Below are positions 1-7,135 of a stretch of 18,338 nt of DNA, one piece after another. Where the stretch lies: contig CAMWIG010000019.1 of assembly GCA_947174295.1 (NCBI GenBank), positions 1 to 18,338 of the forward strand, in the 5' to 3' direction. How positions within the stretch are numbered: the first letter of the stretch is position 1; each line of letters opens with the position of its first letter. This DNA is from an uncultured Alistipes sp. (GTDB taxonomy: Bacteria > Bacteroidota > Bacteroidia > Bacteroidales > Rikenellaceae). Under the pieces are notes generated by a model. It worked only from the letters and a program-made list of their open reading frames with translations, was not told the DNA's origin and made no database searches. A program made the translations under genes and the position numbers.

Positions 1-790
1 CGTAGGACACGTTCTTTCTCGTAAGCTCCGAACCGGTAATGGCGGCCATTCCGATGAAGCTGCCTACCTCGATCATGGCGGGCAGCATGGTGTGCTCCGT
101 TCCGCCGAGCGAGTCGACTCCCTCGATGGTGAGCAGGTTCGAGGCTATGCCCGATATGCGTGCGCCCATGCGGTTGAGCATCTTGCAGAGCTGTTGCAGG
201 TAGGGCTCGCAGGCGGCATTGTATATCGTCGTCGTGCCTTTGGCCAGCACGGCGGCCATGACGATGTTGGCCGTGCCGGTCACCGACGCCTCGTCGAGCA
301 GCATGTAGCAGCCTTTGAGCTCCTTGGCCTTGACGGAGAAGAACTCCTCGCCGGCGTCGAAATCGAACTCGGCGCCCAGCTTCTGGAAGCCTATGAAGTG
401 GGTGTCGAGACGTCGGCGGCCGATTTTGTCGCCGCCGGGCTTGGGGATGTAACCCACGCCGAAGCGCGCCAGCAGCGGGCCGATAATCATGACCGAACCG
501 CGCAGACGCCGGGCACGGCGGCGGTAATCTTCCGAGGTGAGGTAGTCGAGGTCGATGTTTCGTGCTCGGAATGCGTAGGTGTCGCCGGATATCTCCTCGA
601 CCTCCACGCCCATGGCGCGCAGCAGGTCGATGAGCTGCATGATGTCGATTATTCGGGGTATGTTGCGCACCACGACGCGTTCCTCGGTGAGGAGCGTCGC
701 GCAGATGATTTGCAGAGCTTCGTTCTTGGCGCCCTGCGGCGTTATGTCGCCATGAAGGCGGTGTCCGCCTTCGACTTTGAAGATTGCCAT
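1..790 (-). CDS. murA: UDP-N-acetylglucosamine 1-carboxyvinyltransferase (MurA), C-terminus beyond window
   Basis: MurA transfers enolpyruvate from PEP to UDP-GlcNAc, the first committed cytoplasmic step of peptidoglycan synthesis. About 263 residues are visible from the ATG at 788-790; family members are usually about 420-440 aa, so the C-terminal third is missing only because the window ends. Seen directly: the N-terminal GAKNEAL motif with the family's K22 and N23, the stretch GPLLARFGVGYIPKPGG, and later GGTEHTMLPAMIEVGSFIG. The active-site loop reads PGGDKIGRRR where E. coli-type enzymes have GGCAIGAR, so the catalytic, fosfomycin-reactive Cys (Cys115 in E. coli) is Asp121 here (codon 428-430). 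The same Cys-to-Asp change is known from naturally fosfomycin-resistant MurA of Mycobacterium and Chlamydia. The gene lies 126 nt downstream of the U32 gene on the same strand, with a hairpin between them, so it may have its own promoter. Confidence 0.95.
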   Translation of the reverse strand, partial: MAIFKVEGGHRLHGDITPQGAKNEALQIICATLLTEERVVVRNIPRIIDIMQLIDLLRAMGVEVEEISGDTYAFRARNIDLDYLTSEDYRRRARRLRGSVMIIGPLLARFGVGYIPKPGGDKIGRRRLDTHFIGFQKLGAEFDFDAGEEFFSVKAKELKGCYMLLDEASVTGTANIVMAAVLAKGTTTIYNAACEPYLQQLCKMLNRMGARISGIASNLLTIEGVDSLGGTEHTMLPAMIEVGSFIGMAAITGSELTRKNVSY

Positions 791-815
791 AATCGTAAGG
801 TTCGGTTTGAGTAGT

Positions 816-832
816 TAAAAGTACGAAAAATA
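816..832 (-). promoter_or_regulatory. Possible murA promoter (-7 region)
   Basis: Read on the minus strand, this A/T-rich stretch holds two near-matches to the Bacteroidota -7 element TAnnTTTG: TATTTTTC (832-825) and TACTTTTA (823-816), each 7 of 8. No convincing TTTG lies at the -33 distance. It is 26-42 nt before the murA ATG and just after the hairpin that ends the U32 gene, which is where a murA promoter would be expected. Weak call. Confidence 0.3.
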
Positions 833-848
833 ATCGGGAAAACAGCAT

Positions 849-886
849 GCCGCCGCACCTAATTTTTGCATTTCGGGTGCGGCGGC
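849..886 (-). terminator. Hairpin after the U32 gene
   Basis: A perfect 11-bp stem (GCCGCCGCACC at 849-859, GGTGCGGCGGC at 876-886) encloses a 16-nt A/T-rich loop. It starts 31 nt past the U32 stop codon in the minus direction. The run after the stem has TTTT and later TTATTTTT but no immediate U-tract, so termination may be partial or factor-assisted. Confidence 0.55.
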
Positions 887-916
887 TCGCTATTCGTCTC
901 GTTTTCGGACGGAAGG

Positions 917-2161
917 CTACTCTGCGTCGACGAACTTGTAGAGCTGGTCGCCGCGGCGAATCGCCGTGTCGGTGCGTATCGAGCACAACGTGCCCTGCCG
1001 TACTGCGTCGGTCGGCGTGCCGTCCTCGGCGTGAAGCTCCGCGAGGCGCTGCTCGGCGACGCCCGTGGTCGCACCCATGAAGAATATCTCCTCGCCGACG
1101 GCCAGAGGAGCCGCCTCGACCATCACCTCGGCAACGGAAAGACGTTTGTAGAAGTTGGTCACCTTGCCCACGTAGACCTTGCGCCTGGTGGCCGACGAGC
1201 CGTAGCGTGCGCTGTGCTCGACGGTCGGTGCTCCGGCGTAGTAGCCCTGCCAAAATCCGCGGTTGAAGACCGTGGCGAGCTCCTCTTTCAACGCTGCGGC
1301 GTATTCGGGCGTGTATTGTCCGCTCTCGATAGCCCGCAGTGCGCGGTCGTAGCCCTCGACCACGCGCTTGACATACTCCGCGCCGCGTGCGCGCCCCTCG
1401 ATTTTCAGTACGCCGACTCCCGCGTCGAGGAAGCGGTCGAGGAAGTCGACCGTGCAGAGGTCTTTGGGCGAGAGGATGTACTGTCCGTCGGTGTCCAGTG
1501 CGGCGCCCGTCTCGCGGTCGGTAATCGTGTATTTGCGGCGGCACAGCTGGCGGCATGCTCCGCGGTTGGCCGAGCACGAGGTCTCGTGCAGACTGAGGTA
1601 GCATTTGCCCGATATGGCCATGCAGAGCGCGCCGTGGGCGAACATCTCGATGCGCACTATTTCGCCGCGCGGGCCGGTAATCTGCTGATTGCGAATCTCG
1701 TCGGCGATATGGCGCACCTGCGCGAGGCTGAGCTCGCGCGCGAGAACCACCACGTCGGCCCACTGCGAGTAGAATTTCACCGCCTCGACGTTCGTGATGT
1801 TGCATTGCGTGGAGATATGCACCTCCATGCCCGTGCGGAATGCGTAGAGAATGACAGCCATGTCGGATGCGATGACGGCGGAGATGCCGGCTTCGTGGGC
1901 GCGGTCGACAAGTTCCTGCATGGTGCGCATCTCGTCGTCGTACATTACGGTGTTGACCGTAAGGTAGGTCTTCACTCCGGCTTCGCGGGCCGTGGCCGCT
2001 ATGCGGTCGAGGTCGTCGAGCGTGAAGTTTGCCGCCGAGTGCGACCTCATGTTGAGCTTCCCGACCCCGAAATATACGGCGTCGGCTCCGGCCGCAATCG
2101 CCGCTGCCAGAGATTCGTAGGACCCCACGGGGGCCATTATTTCAATGTCACTGCGTTTCAT
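917..2161 (-). CDS. U32 family 'peptidase', probable RNA-hydroxylation protein (TrhP/RlhA type)
   Basis: A 414-aa protein of the U32 family. The family was first named for collagenases, but characterised bacterial members (TrhP/YegQ, RlhA) work in prephenate-dependent hydroxylation of tRNA U34 or of 23S rRNA. The N-terminal half begins IEIMAPVGSYESLAAAIAAG, the opening of a TIM-barrel-like fold. The U32 signature EMFAHGALCMAISGKCYLS lies near residues 172-190. Cysteines C180, C187, C196, C203 and C207 form the cluster thought to bind an iron-sulphur centre in RlhA/TrhP. The C-terminal region (about 325-414) looks like the small beta-barrel domain that follows in this family. Length fits the roughly 410-450 aa members. 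Whether it modifies tRNA or rRNA cannot be decided from sequence. The ATG at 2161 sits 4 nt after a heptamer-repeat array; no longer reading frame fits better. Confidence 0.88.
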   Translation of the reverse strand: MKRSDIEIMAPVGSYESLAAAIAAGADAVYFGVGKLNMRSHSAANFTLDDLDRIAATAREAGVKTYLTVNTVMYDDEMRTMQELVDRAHEAGISAVIASDMAVILYAFRTGMEVHISTQCNITNVEAVKFYSQWADVVVLARELSLAQVRHIADEIRNQQITGPRGEIVRIEMFAHGALCMAISGKCYLSLHETSCSANRGACRQLCRRKYTITDRETGAALDTDGQYILSPKDLCTVDFLDRFLDAGVGVLKIEGRARGAEYVKRVVEGYDRALRAIESGQYTPEYAAALKEELATVFNRGFWQGYYAGAPTVEHSARYGSSATRRKVYVGKVTNFYKRLSVAEVMVEAAPLAVGEEIFFMGATTGVAEQRLAELHAEDGTPTDAVRQGTLCSIRTDTAIRRGDQLYKFVDAE

Positions 2162-2165
2162 TGCA

Positions 2166-2196
2166 ATTCAAAATTCAAAATTCAGAATTCAAAATT
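2166..2196 (+). repeat. Tandem heptamer array ATTCAAA, copy A
   Basis: Four 7-bp units in a row, ATTCAAA, ATTCAAA, ATTCAGA, ATTCAAA, then ATT. The array begins 4 nt before the U32 start codon. Positions 2169-2189 are a perfect 21-bp inverted match to 2282-2302. Confidence 0.85.
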
Positions 2197-2281
2197 AAGC
2201 CTGCGGGACACGGTTGAATTCCGAATAGATAATTGTGTAAATATGTCGTTATGTTTTTATGTCGGTGGACTGCGGAAAAAT
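2197..2281. other. 85-bp spacer between inverted heptamer arrays
   Basis: A non-coding, partly A/T-rich stretch (for example the run around 2228-2262) between the isoprenyl synthase and U32 genes. It could carry a minus-strand promoter for the U32 gene, but I see no good TAnnTTTG or TTTG pair. I also see no hairpin terminator for the synthase other than the pairing that the two flanking arrays could form. Confidence 0.4.
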
Positions 2282-2312
2282 AATTCTGAATTTTGAATTT
2301 TGCATTCTGAAT
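2282..2312 (-). repeat. Tandem heptamer array ATTCAAA, copy B (inverted)
   Basis: Read on the minus strand, four 7-bp units ATTCAGA, ATGCAAA, ATTCAAA, ATTCAGA, then ATT. The array abuts the stop codon of the isoprenyl synthase (TTA on plus at 2313-2315). It is inverted relative to copy A, with 92 nt between the perfect 21-bp arms, so a transcript could fold into a long A-U-rich stem. Confidence 0.85.
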
Positions 2313-3290
2313 TTATTTCTTCCTCCCCATCAGCCCTTTGGCGAACTCCCTGAGGTGCGTCGTGCGGTCGGCCGGAACGCTCAGCGTGTCGAGTATTCCG
2401 AGCGCCCGTTCGAAGCGCACCGAAATCTGCTGCTCGGTCAGACGCTCCACGTCCAAAGCCCGGTAGAGCTCCTTCACGCGGGCGATTTTCTCGTCGTCGG
2501 AGAGCGTCGCGTCCTTGTATGTCGTGCGCAGTACGTCGCGCTGCTCCTCGTCGGCCCGGCTCATGGCCGTGACCATCAGATATGTCTGCTTGCCTTCGAG
2601 AATGTCGCCGCCGATGCGTTTGCCGAGCTCCTCCTCGGCGCCGAAGCTGTCGAGCAGGTCGTCCTGCAACTGGAATGCGAGTCCGAGCTCCACGGCGAAG
2701 CGGTAGAGCTTGCGCACGTCCTCTTCCGAAGCGCCGCCTATGACGGCGCCGATTGCCGCCGAGCCGGCCAGCAGCACCGATGTTTTCAGCTCTATCATGT
2801 GCATGTAGTCGACTACCGAAACCTTCGGGCGGTGTTCGAAGTCCATGTCGTACTGCTGTCCCTCGCACACTTCGGCAGCCATTTTGCTGAATATGTCCAT
2901 CACGCGCGGCAACAGCGCCTCGGGCGTGTGTCGCAGCAGGCGATAGGCGCATATCATCATCGCGTCGCCGGAGAGTATTGCCACGTTGGCCCCCCATTTG
3001 GCATACACCGACGGCTTGCCGCGGCGCACGAGGGCGTTGTCCATGATATCGTCGTGCAGGAGCGTGAAGTTGTGGAACACCTCCACAGCCGTGGCGGCAG
3101 GCAGTGCGGCGCGCACGTCGTCGGCATAGAGTCCGCATGCGAGCAGCAGCAGCATCGGCCGCAGGCGCTTGCCTCCGCCCGACATCGAGTAGATGAGCGG
3201 GGCATAGAGACGTTCGGGTTCTATGGGCACGTCGAGCTGTGCCAAATGACTCTCGAAGGAGGCGAGAAGTTGTTCGTTCGTCGGCATCAT
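2313..3290 (-). CDS. Trans-isoprenyl diphosphate synthase (polyprenyl synthetase family)
   Basis: This enzyme condenses isopentenyl diphosphate with an allylic diphosphate to make linear isoprenoid diphosphates such as farnesyl, geranylgeranyl or longer chains for quinones and carrier lipids. Seen in the 325-aa product: GGGKRLRPMLLLLAC near the N-terminus, the first Asp-rich motif in HNFTLLHDDIMDNALVRRGKPS (DDIMD), the segment HMIELKTSVLLAGSAAIGA, and the second Asp-rich motif in AFQLQDDLLDSFG followed by GKRIGGDILEGKQTYL. Length is typical. Product chain length cannot be set confidently from sequence. The frame stays open for 28 more codons upstream to 3374, but that part runs through the divergent promoter region, so the tandem ATGs at 3290 and 3287 are preferred. 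It is first in a minus-strand series with the U32 gene and murA. Confidence 0.92.
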   Translation of the reverse strand: MMPTNEQLLASFESHLAQLDVPIEPERLYAPLIYSMSGGGKRLRPMLLLLACGLYADDVRAALPAATAVEVFHNFTLLHDDIMDNALVRRGKPSVYAKWGANVAILSGDAMMICAYRLLRHTPEALLPRVMDIFSKMAAEVCEGQQYDMDFEHRPKVSVVDYMHMIELKTSVLLAGSAAIGAVIGGASEEDVRKLYRFAVELGLAFQLQDDLLDSFGAEEELGKRIGGDILEGKQTYLMVTAMSRADEEQRDVLRTTYKDATLSDDEKIARVKELYRALDVERLTEQQISVRFERALGILDTLSVPADRTTHLREFAKGLMGRKK

Positions 3291-3318
3291 GACAATTGCG
3301 TTTTTTCGGTTAACGCCC

Positions 3319-3326
3319 CAAAAATA
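3319..3326 (-). promoter_or_regulatory. Possible promoter -7 box for the isoprenyl synthase
   Basis: The minus strand reads TATTTTTG, a full match to TAnnTTTG, 28 nt before the synthase ATG. I find no TTG/TTTG at the expected -33 distance, so this half-site is only suggestive. It is back-to-back with the promoter of the ROK gene. Confidence 0.4.
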
Positions 3327-3338
3327 CAAAAAAAAACG

Positions 3339-3368
3339 TTGCGGGAGCGGAATTTTTTTATAACTTTG
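3339..3368 (+). promoter_or_regulatory. Bacteroidota-type promoter for the ROK kinase
   Basis: TTG (3339-3341), a 19-nt spacer, then TAACTTTG (3361-3368), a full match to the TAnnTTTG -7 element of the Bacteroidota primary sigma factor. Transcription would begin near 3375, leaving an A-rich leader of about 40 nt before the ATG at 3415 and no Shine-Dalgarno sequence. Confidence 0.75.
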
Positions 3369-3414
3369 AAACATTGTAAATTTCTTTAACTAACCAATAA
3401 ATACAACATCAACG

Positions 3415-4416
3415 ATGAAAAAACTTGCGATAGGAGTAGACATCGGCGGTATCAACACCGCATTCGGTCTGGTCGACGACGAGGGAACGCTCTATGCGGA
3501 GTATGTGATTTCCACCAAGAAATATCCGCATTTCGGCGATTACCCGCAGTATGTGGCGGATCTCTGCGCCGCCATGAAGACCATGATCGGCAGCGTGTCG
3601 TTCGACTTCGAGCTGGTCGGCATCGGCATCGGCGCGCCCAATGCCAACTACCACGCCGGCACTATCGAGGCTCCGGCCAACCTCTGGAAGTTCACCGATG
3701 CCGACACCGATCGCGACGAGTCGCGCCGCATATTCCACCTCGCAGCCGACATCGAGCGCGAGTTTCCGGGCACGAAGGTGCTCATGACCAACGACGCCAA
3801 CGCAGCGACGATAGGCGAGATGGTCTACGGCAATGCCAAGGAGATGAAGGACTTCATCATGATTACCCTGGGTACGGGTCTCGGTTCGGGCTTCGTCGCC
3901 AACGGCGAGCTCGTGTACGGACACGACGGTTTCGCCGGCGAGTTCGGCCATGTTGTCGTGGAGCGTGGCGGCCGTCAGTGCGGCTGCGGACGCCGCGGCT
4001 GTCTGGAAGCCTACGTCTCGGCTACGGGTATCAAGCGCACTGCTTTCGAGCTTATGGCCACGATGACCGAGCCCTCGGAGCTGCGCGACATCGCATTCAA
4101 GGATTTCGACTCGGCCATGATTTCGGCCGCAGCCGAGAAGGGCGACCCCATAGCTCTCGAAGCCTTCCGTTACACGGGCGAGATGCTCGGCCGCGCGCTG
4201 GCCGACGCCGTGACGATAACCTCGCCCGAGGCGATATTCCTCTTCGGCGGTCTGGCGAAGGCCGGAAAGAAGATTTTCGACCCCACTCAGTGGTACATGG
4301 AGGAGAACATGATGGCCGTGTTCAAGAACAAGGTCAAGCTCCTGCCGTCGGGCATCGAAGGCAAGAACGCCGCCATCCTCGGTGCTTCGGCTCTGATATG
4401 GCAGAACATGAAATAA
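3415..4416 (+). CDS. ROK family sugar kinase (glucokinase-like)
   Basis: A 333-aa cytoplasmic protein of the ROK family, which phosphorylates glucose or related sugars with ATP; some family members are regulators, but no N-terminal DNA-binding domain is present here. Seen: phosphate-1 motif VDIGGINTAFGLV (D9, G11, G12), catalytic NDANAATIGE (N126, D127), phosphate-2 motif TLGTGLGSG (151-159), GEFGHVVV with E176 and H179, and the ROK zinc motif CGCGRRGCLE (C189, C191, C196, with H179). SPEAIFLFGGLAKAG toward the C-terminus is the adenosine-binding part. All expected catalytic residues are intact. It is flanked by its own promoter and terminator, so it looks monocistronic. The exact sugar (glucose, N-acetylated hexosamine, mannose or other) cannot be fixed from sequence. 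Confidence 0.93.
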   Translation: MKKLAIGVDIGGINTAFGLVDDEGTLYAEYVISTKKYPHFGDYPQYVADLCAAMKTMIGSVSFDFELVGIGIGAPNANYHAGTIEAPANLWKFTDADTDRDESRRIFHLAADIEREFPGTKVLMTNDANAATIGEMVYGNAKEMKDFIMITLGTGLGSGFVANGELVYGHDGFAGEFGHVVVERGGRQCGCGRRGCLEAYVSATGIKRTAFELMATMTEPSELRDIAFKDFDSAMISAAAEKGDPIALEAFRYTGEMLGRALADAVTITSPEAIFLFGGLAKAGKKIFDPTQWYMEENMMAVFKNKVKLLPSGIEGKNAAILGASALIWQNMK

Positions 4417-4438
4417 ACGCGTCGCACGCGATGTCGTA

Positions 4439-4474
4439 AAACAGGAGCGGTCTTTTTCGAGACCGCTCCTGTTT
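4439..4474 (+). terminator. Hairpin terminator after the ROK kinase
   Basis: A 15-bp perfect stem (arms 4439-4453 and 4460-4474, core CAGGAGCGGTCT / AGACCGCTCCTG) with a 6-nt loop TTTTCG. The distal arm ends in TTT and is followed by CGTTTG. It starts 22 nt past the stop codon. Confidence 0.8.
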
Positions 4475-4502
4475 CGTTTGTCGCAAAATATTCTTACCTT
4501 TA
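4472..4502 (+). promoter_or_regulatory. Possible promoter for the DPP IV / ogt pair
   Basis: TTTC (4472-4475), 19 nt, TACCTTTA (4495-4502), which matches TAnnTTTG at 7 of 8. It lies 21 nt before the DPP IV ATG and directly abuts the preceding terminator; the -33 element would overlap the terminator's distal arm. Confidence 0.45.
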
Positions 4503-4523
4503 CGACATTATTACTATGCAACG

Positions 4524-6644
4524 ATGAAGAAGCTACTCGCTATCATGGCGCTGCTGTTCTGCGCAGAGAACATGCAGGCGCAGAGTGCGGCCGAACGTGC
4601 CGCCGACCTTTTCGACGACTATGCGCGCTGGCGCCGCGTCCCGGCCATGACGGCCGTCAGACCCGCAGCCGACGGCGAACACTTCTACGTCGTCGACCGC
4701 GGCGGAATCGTGCGCATGAGCTATGCCGACCCCGAGGAGCGCACCGGCATGCTGCCCGTGAGCGCCGGCAGCCCTTCGATTGCCGGGTTCGAGTTTTCGG
4801 CCGACGGTTCGCTGCTCGTGGCCGACGGCAGCACGCCCATCTACCGCCACTCCTTCACTACCGACTACCTGTTGTGCCGCGACGGCCGCACGGAACGAAT
4901 AGCGCCCGAGGTCGAGGGCAAGCGCGACGCCTCGTTCTCGCCCGACGGCCGGATGATAGCCTTTTCGGCCGGCAACGACCTGTGGCTCTACGATATCGAG
5001 TCGTCCGCGACCCGCCGCCTGACCGACGACGGCGAGTGGAACTCGGTAATCAACGGCACGACCGACTGGGTCTACGAGGAGGAGTTCGGCTTCACGCGTG
5101 CCTACGCCTTCTCGCCCGACAGCCGCCGAATCGCCTACCTGCGTTTCGACGAGAGCCGCGTGCCCGAGTTCGAGATGATGCGCTTCGACGGCACGCTCTA
5201 CAACCGCGCCTATTCGTTCAAGTACCCCAAGGCCGGCGATGCGAACTCCACGGTCACGCTCCACGTCTACGACACGGCGACAGGTCTCACGCGCGAGGTG
5301 TCCGTCGATTCGGGCCGCGACCAATACATTCCCCATATCTGCTGGACTCCGGGCGGCGAGCTTTGCTTCTTCCGCGTCGACCGCCGCCAGCGCTGCTTCG
5401 AGGTGATACTCGACCGCGGCGGCGAGCAGCTTACGGTCTACCGCGAGGAGTCGCCGCGCTATGTCGAACGCCCCTCGGGCGATGTCGTGCAGTGGCTCGA
5501 CGATGACCGTTTCATAGTCCGCGAGGAGACCTCGGCAGGATGGTGGCACCTATATTTATATAGCGTTGCTAAGGGCCGCCTGCGTGCGTTGACGCAGGGC
5601 GAATGGGAGGTTACGCAGGTGGTTGCCGTCAGCGACCGTTACGTGTGGTACATGTCTACCGAAGCGTCGCCGCTGCGTCGCGACCTCTACCGTATCGACC
5701 TGCGCGGCAAGGGCAAACGCCGGCTCACGGGCGGCGACGGCTGGTATGCCGTGCAGCCCGGCGCAGGTATGAAATACTACGTGGAGTCGTTCTCGTCGTC
5801 GACCCTCCCGGGCCGCATATCGGTACATACGGGCGACGGCGCCGCAGTGCGCACCATTGCCGAGGCGACCGATGCCGCCGATGCTCCCCGCCGCGAGTTC
5901 TTCACGTGGACGACCGAGCGCGGCGACTCTCTGAACGCCTACGTGGTCTATCCGCGCGGATTCGACCCCGCGAAGCGCTACCCGGTGCTGCTTACGCAGT
6001 ACTCCGGGCCTGGTTCGCAGGAGGTCGCCGACCGCTGGCGCTACGACTGGTGCGACGCTCTCACGGAGGCTGGTTTCATCGTGGCCGCTACCGACGGCCG
6101 CGGCACGGGTTTCCGTGGCGAGAGCTTCAAGAAGCAGACTTACGGCGATTTGGGACACCTCGAAACCGAAGACCAGATTTCGTTCGCCCGCCACTGGGCC
6201 GCACAGCCGTTCGTCGACGAAGAGCGCATAGGCATCTACGGCTGGTCCTACGGCGGATTCATGGCTCTGAGCTGCGCCCTGAAAGGCGACGGGCTCTTCC
6301 GCATGGCGATAGCCGTCGCTCCCGTCACCTCGTGGCGCTTCTACGACTCGATATACACCGAAACCTACAACGGACTCCCGTCCGAGAATGCCGCCGGATA
6401 CGACGACAACTCGCCGCTCAACTTCGCCGACCGCCTTTCGCCCCGCACGCGTCTTCTTATGGTGCACGGCACGGCCGACGACAACGTCCATTTCCAGAAC
6501 TCGATGGAGATGGCGCGGCGGCTCAACGCCTGCGGCGCACAGTACGACATGATGGTCTATCCCGACCAGAACCACTCGATGATGCCCTCCGATACGGGCA
6601 ACGTACGCCGCAAGATGCTCGCTTACGTACTCGAAAATCTCTGA
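4524..6644 (+). CDS. Dipeptidyl peptidase IV, secreted S9 family serine peptidase
   Basis: A 706-aa exopeptidase expected to release Xaa-Pro (or Xaa-Ala) dipeptides from the N-termini of peptides. It starts with a signal peptide (MKKLLAIMALLFCAENMQAQ), so it should act in the periplasm or at the surface. The N-terminal two-thirds is the beta-propeller, with repeated FSPDGR/FSPDSR-type blades and the substrate-anchoring double Glu in DWVYEEEFGF (E186, E187). The alpha/beta-hydrolase domain follows from about residue 460, with the nucleophile in GWSYGGFM (S575), Asp in HGTADDNVHFQ (D652) and His in DQNHSM (H684). The spacings of 77 and 32 residues match human DPP4 (630, 708, 740). Length is typical for Bacteroidota DPP IV. 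The ogt gene follows after 4 nt. A small A/T-rich, palindromic patch (5550-5563) with atypical codons lies inside the gene. Confidence 0.95.
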   Translation: MKKLLAIMALLFCAENMQAQSAAERAADLFDDYARWRRVPAMTAVRPAADGEHFYVVDRGGIVRMSYADPEERTGMLPVSAGSPSIAGFEFSADGSLLVADGSTPIYRHSFTTDYLLCRDGRTERIAPEVEGKRDASFSPDGRMIAFSAGNDLWLYDIESSATRRLTDDGEWNSVINGTTDWVYEEEFGFTRAYAFSPDSRRIAYLRFDESRVPEFEMMRFDGTLYNRAYSFKYPKAGDANSTVTLHVYDTATGLTREVSVDSGRDQYIPHICWTPGGELCFFRVDRRQRCFEVILDRGGEQLTVYREESPRYVERPSGDVVQWLDDDRFIVREETSAGWWHLYLYSVAKGRLRALTQGEWEVTQVVAVSDRYVWYMSTEASPLRRDLYRIDLRGKGKRRLTGGDGWYAVQPGAGMKYYVESFSSSTLPGRISVHTGDGAAVRTIAEATDAADAPRREFFTWTTERGDSLNAYVVYPRGFDPAKRYPVLLTQYSGPGSQEVADRWRYDWCDALTEAGFIVAATDGRGTGFRGESFKKQTYGDLGHLETEDQISFARHWAAQPFVDEERIGIYGWSYGGFMALSCALKGDGLFRMAIAVAPVTSWRFYDSIYTETYNGLPSENAAGYDDNSPLNFADRLSPRTRLLMVHGTADDNVHFQNSMEMARRLNACGAQYDMMVYPDQNHSMMPSDTGNVRRKMLAYVLENL

Positions 6645-6648
6645 TGCC

Positions 6649-7116
6649 ATGCCGCAGCTGACGATTGCTTCGCCCGTGGGGGCCCTGACGCTCACCGAGG
6701 AGCGGAACCGTTTGGTTCGCATAGAGTTCGCGGATGCCGGAGCGGCCGACCGCACGCCGCTATTGGAGTCTGCCGCACGTCAGTTGACGGAGTATTTCGC
6801 AGGCACGCGGCGCGACTTCGACATTCCGCTCGCACCTGCCGGCACGCTGTTTCAGCAGGAGGTGTGGCGTGCCTTGCGGGATATTCCCTACGGTACGACG
6901 CGCTCCTACAAGAGCGTGGCCGAGGCCGTGGGCCGTCCACAGGCGTGTCGCGCCGTTGGTATGGCCAACAACCGCAATCCTCTGCCGATAGTGGTTCCAT
7001 GCCACCGCGTGGTGGGAGCGTCCGGCGCGCTGGTCGGTTATGCGGGAGGTTTGGACGTGAAGCGCGCGCTGCTCGATTTGGAGCGCTCGGCGGTGGCCGA
7101 AGGGCTTTTTGCGTAG
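6649..7116 (+). CDS. ogt: Methylated-DNA--[protein]-cysteine S-methyltransferase
   Basis: This protein repairs O6-alkylguanine and O4-alkylthymine by moving the alkyl group irreversibly to its own cysteine. It has 155 aa, the size of single-domain Ogt. Seen: the conserved block FQQEVWRALRDIPYGTTRSY (68-87), the DNA-binding segment VGRPQACRAVGMANNRNP with the Arg finger in CRAVG, and the active-site PCHRVVGASGALVGYAGG with C118. There is no N-terminal Ada-type domain. It starts 4 nt after the DPP IV stop codon, so it is probably co-transcribed and translationally coupled. The functional link to a peptidase is not obvious. It ends 19 nt from the convergent PAP2 gene, with no clear terminator between. 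Confidence 0.94.
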   Translation: MPQLTIASPVGALTLTEERNRLVRIEFADAGAADRTPLLESAARQLTEYFAGTRRDFDIPLAPAGTLFQQEVWRALRDIPYGTTRSYKSVAEAVGRPQACRAVGMANNRNPLPIVVPCHRVVGASGALVGYAGGLDVKRALLDLERSAVAEGLFA

Positions 7117-7135
7117 ACCGGACGGCACGCCGGCG

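Noticed and set aside
866..2296. Long plus-strand open frame (476 codons) opposite the U32 gene
   Set aside because: It is the antisense shadow of a G+C-rich gene whose minus-strand product has clear family motifs. Its own translation is low in complexity, without recognisable domains, and ends in translated heptamer repeat.
2166..2312. CRISPR-like or transposon-end interpretation of the heptamer arrays
   Set aside because: Units are contiguous 7-mers without spacers, no cas genes or transposase are near, and I could not find a target-site duplication around the block. A non-autonomous element remains possible and is listed as a finding.
7117..7135. Terminator between the convergent ogt and PAP2 genes
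   Set aside because: Only short 4-bp complementary stretches were found around ACCGGACGGCACGCCGG; there is no stable stem or T-run.
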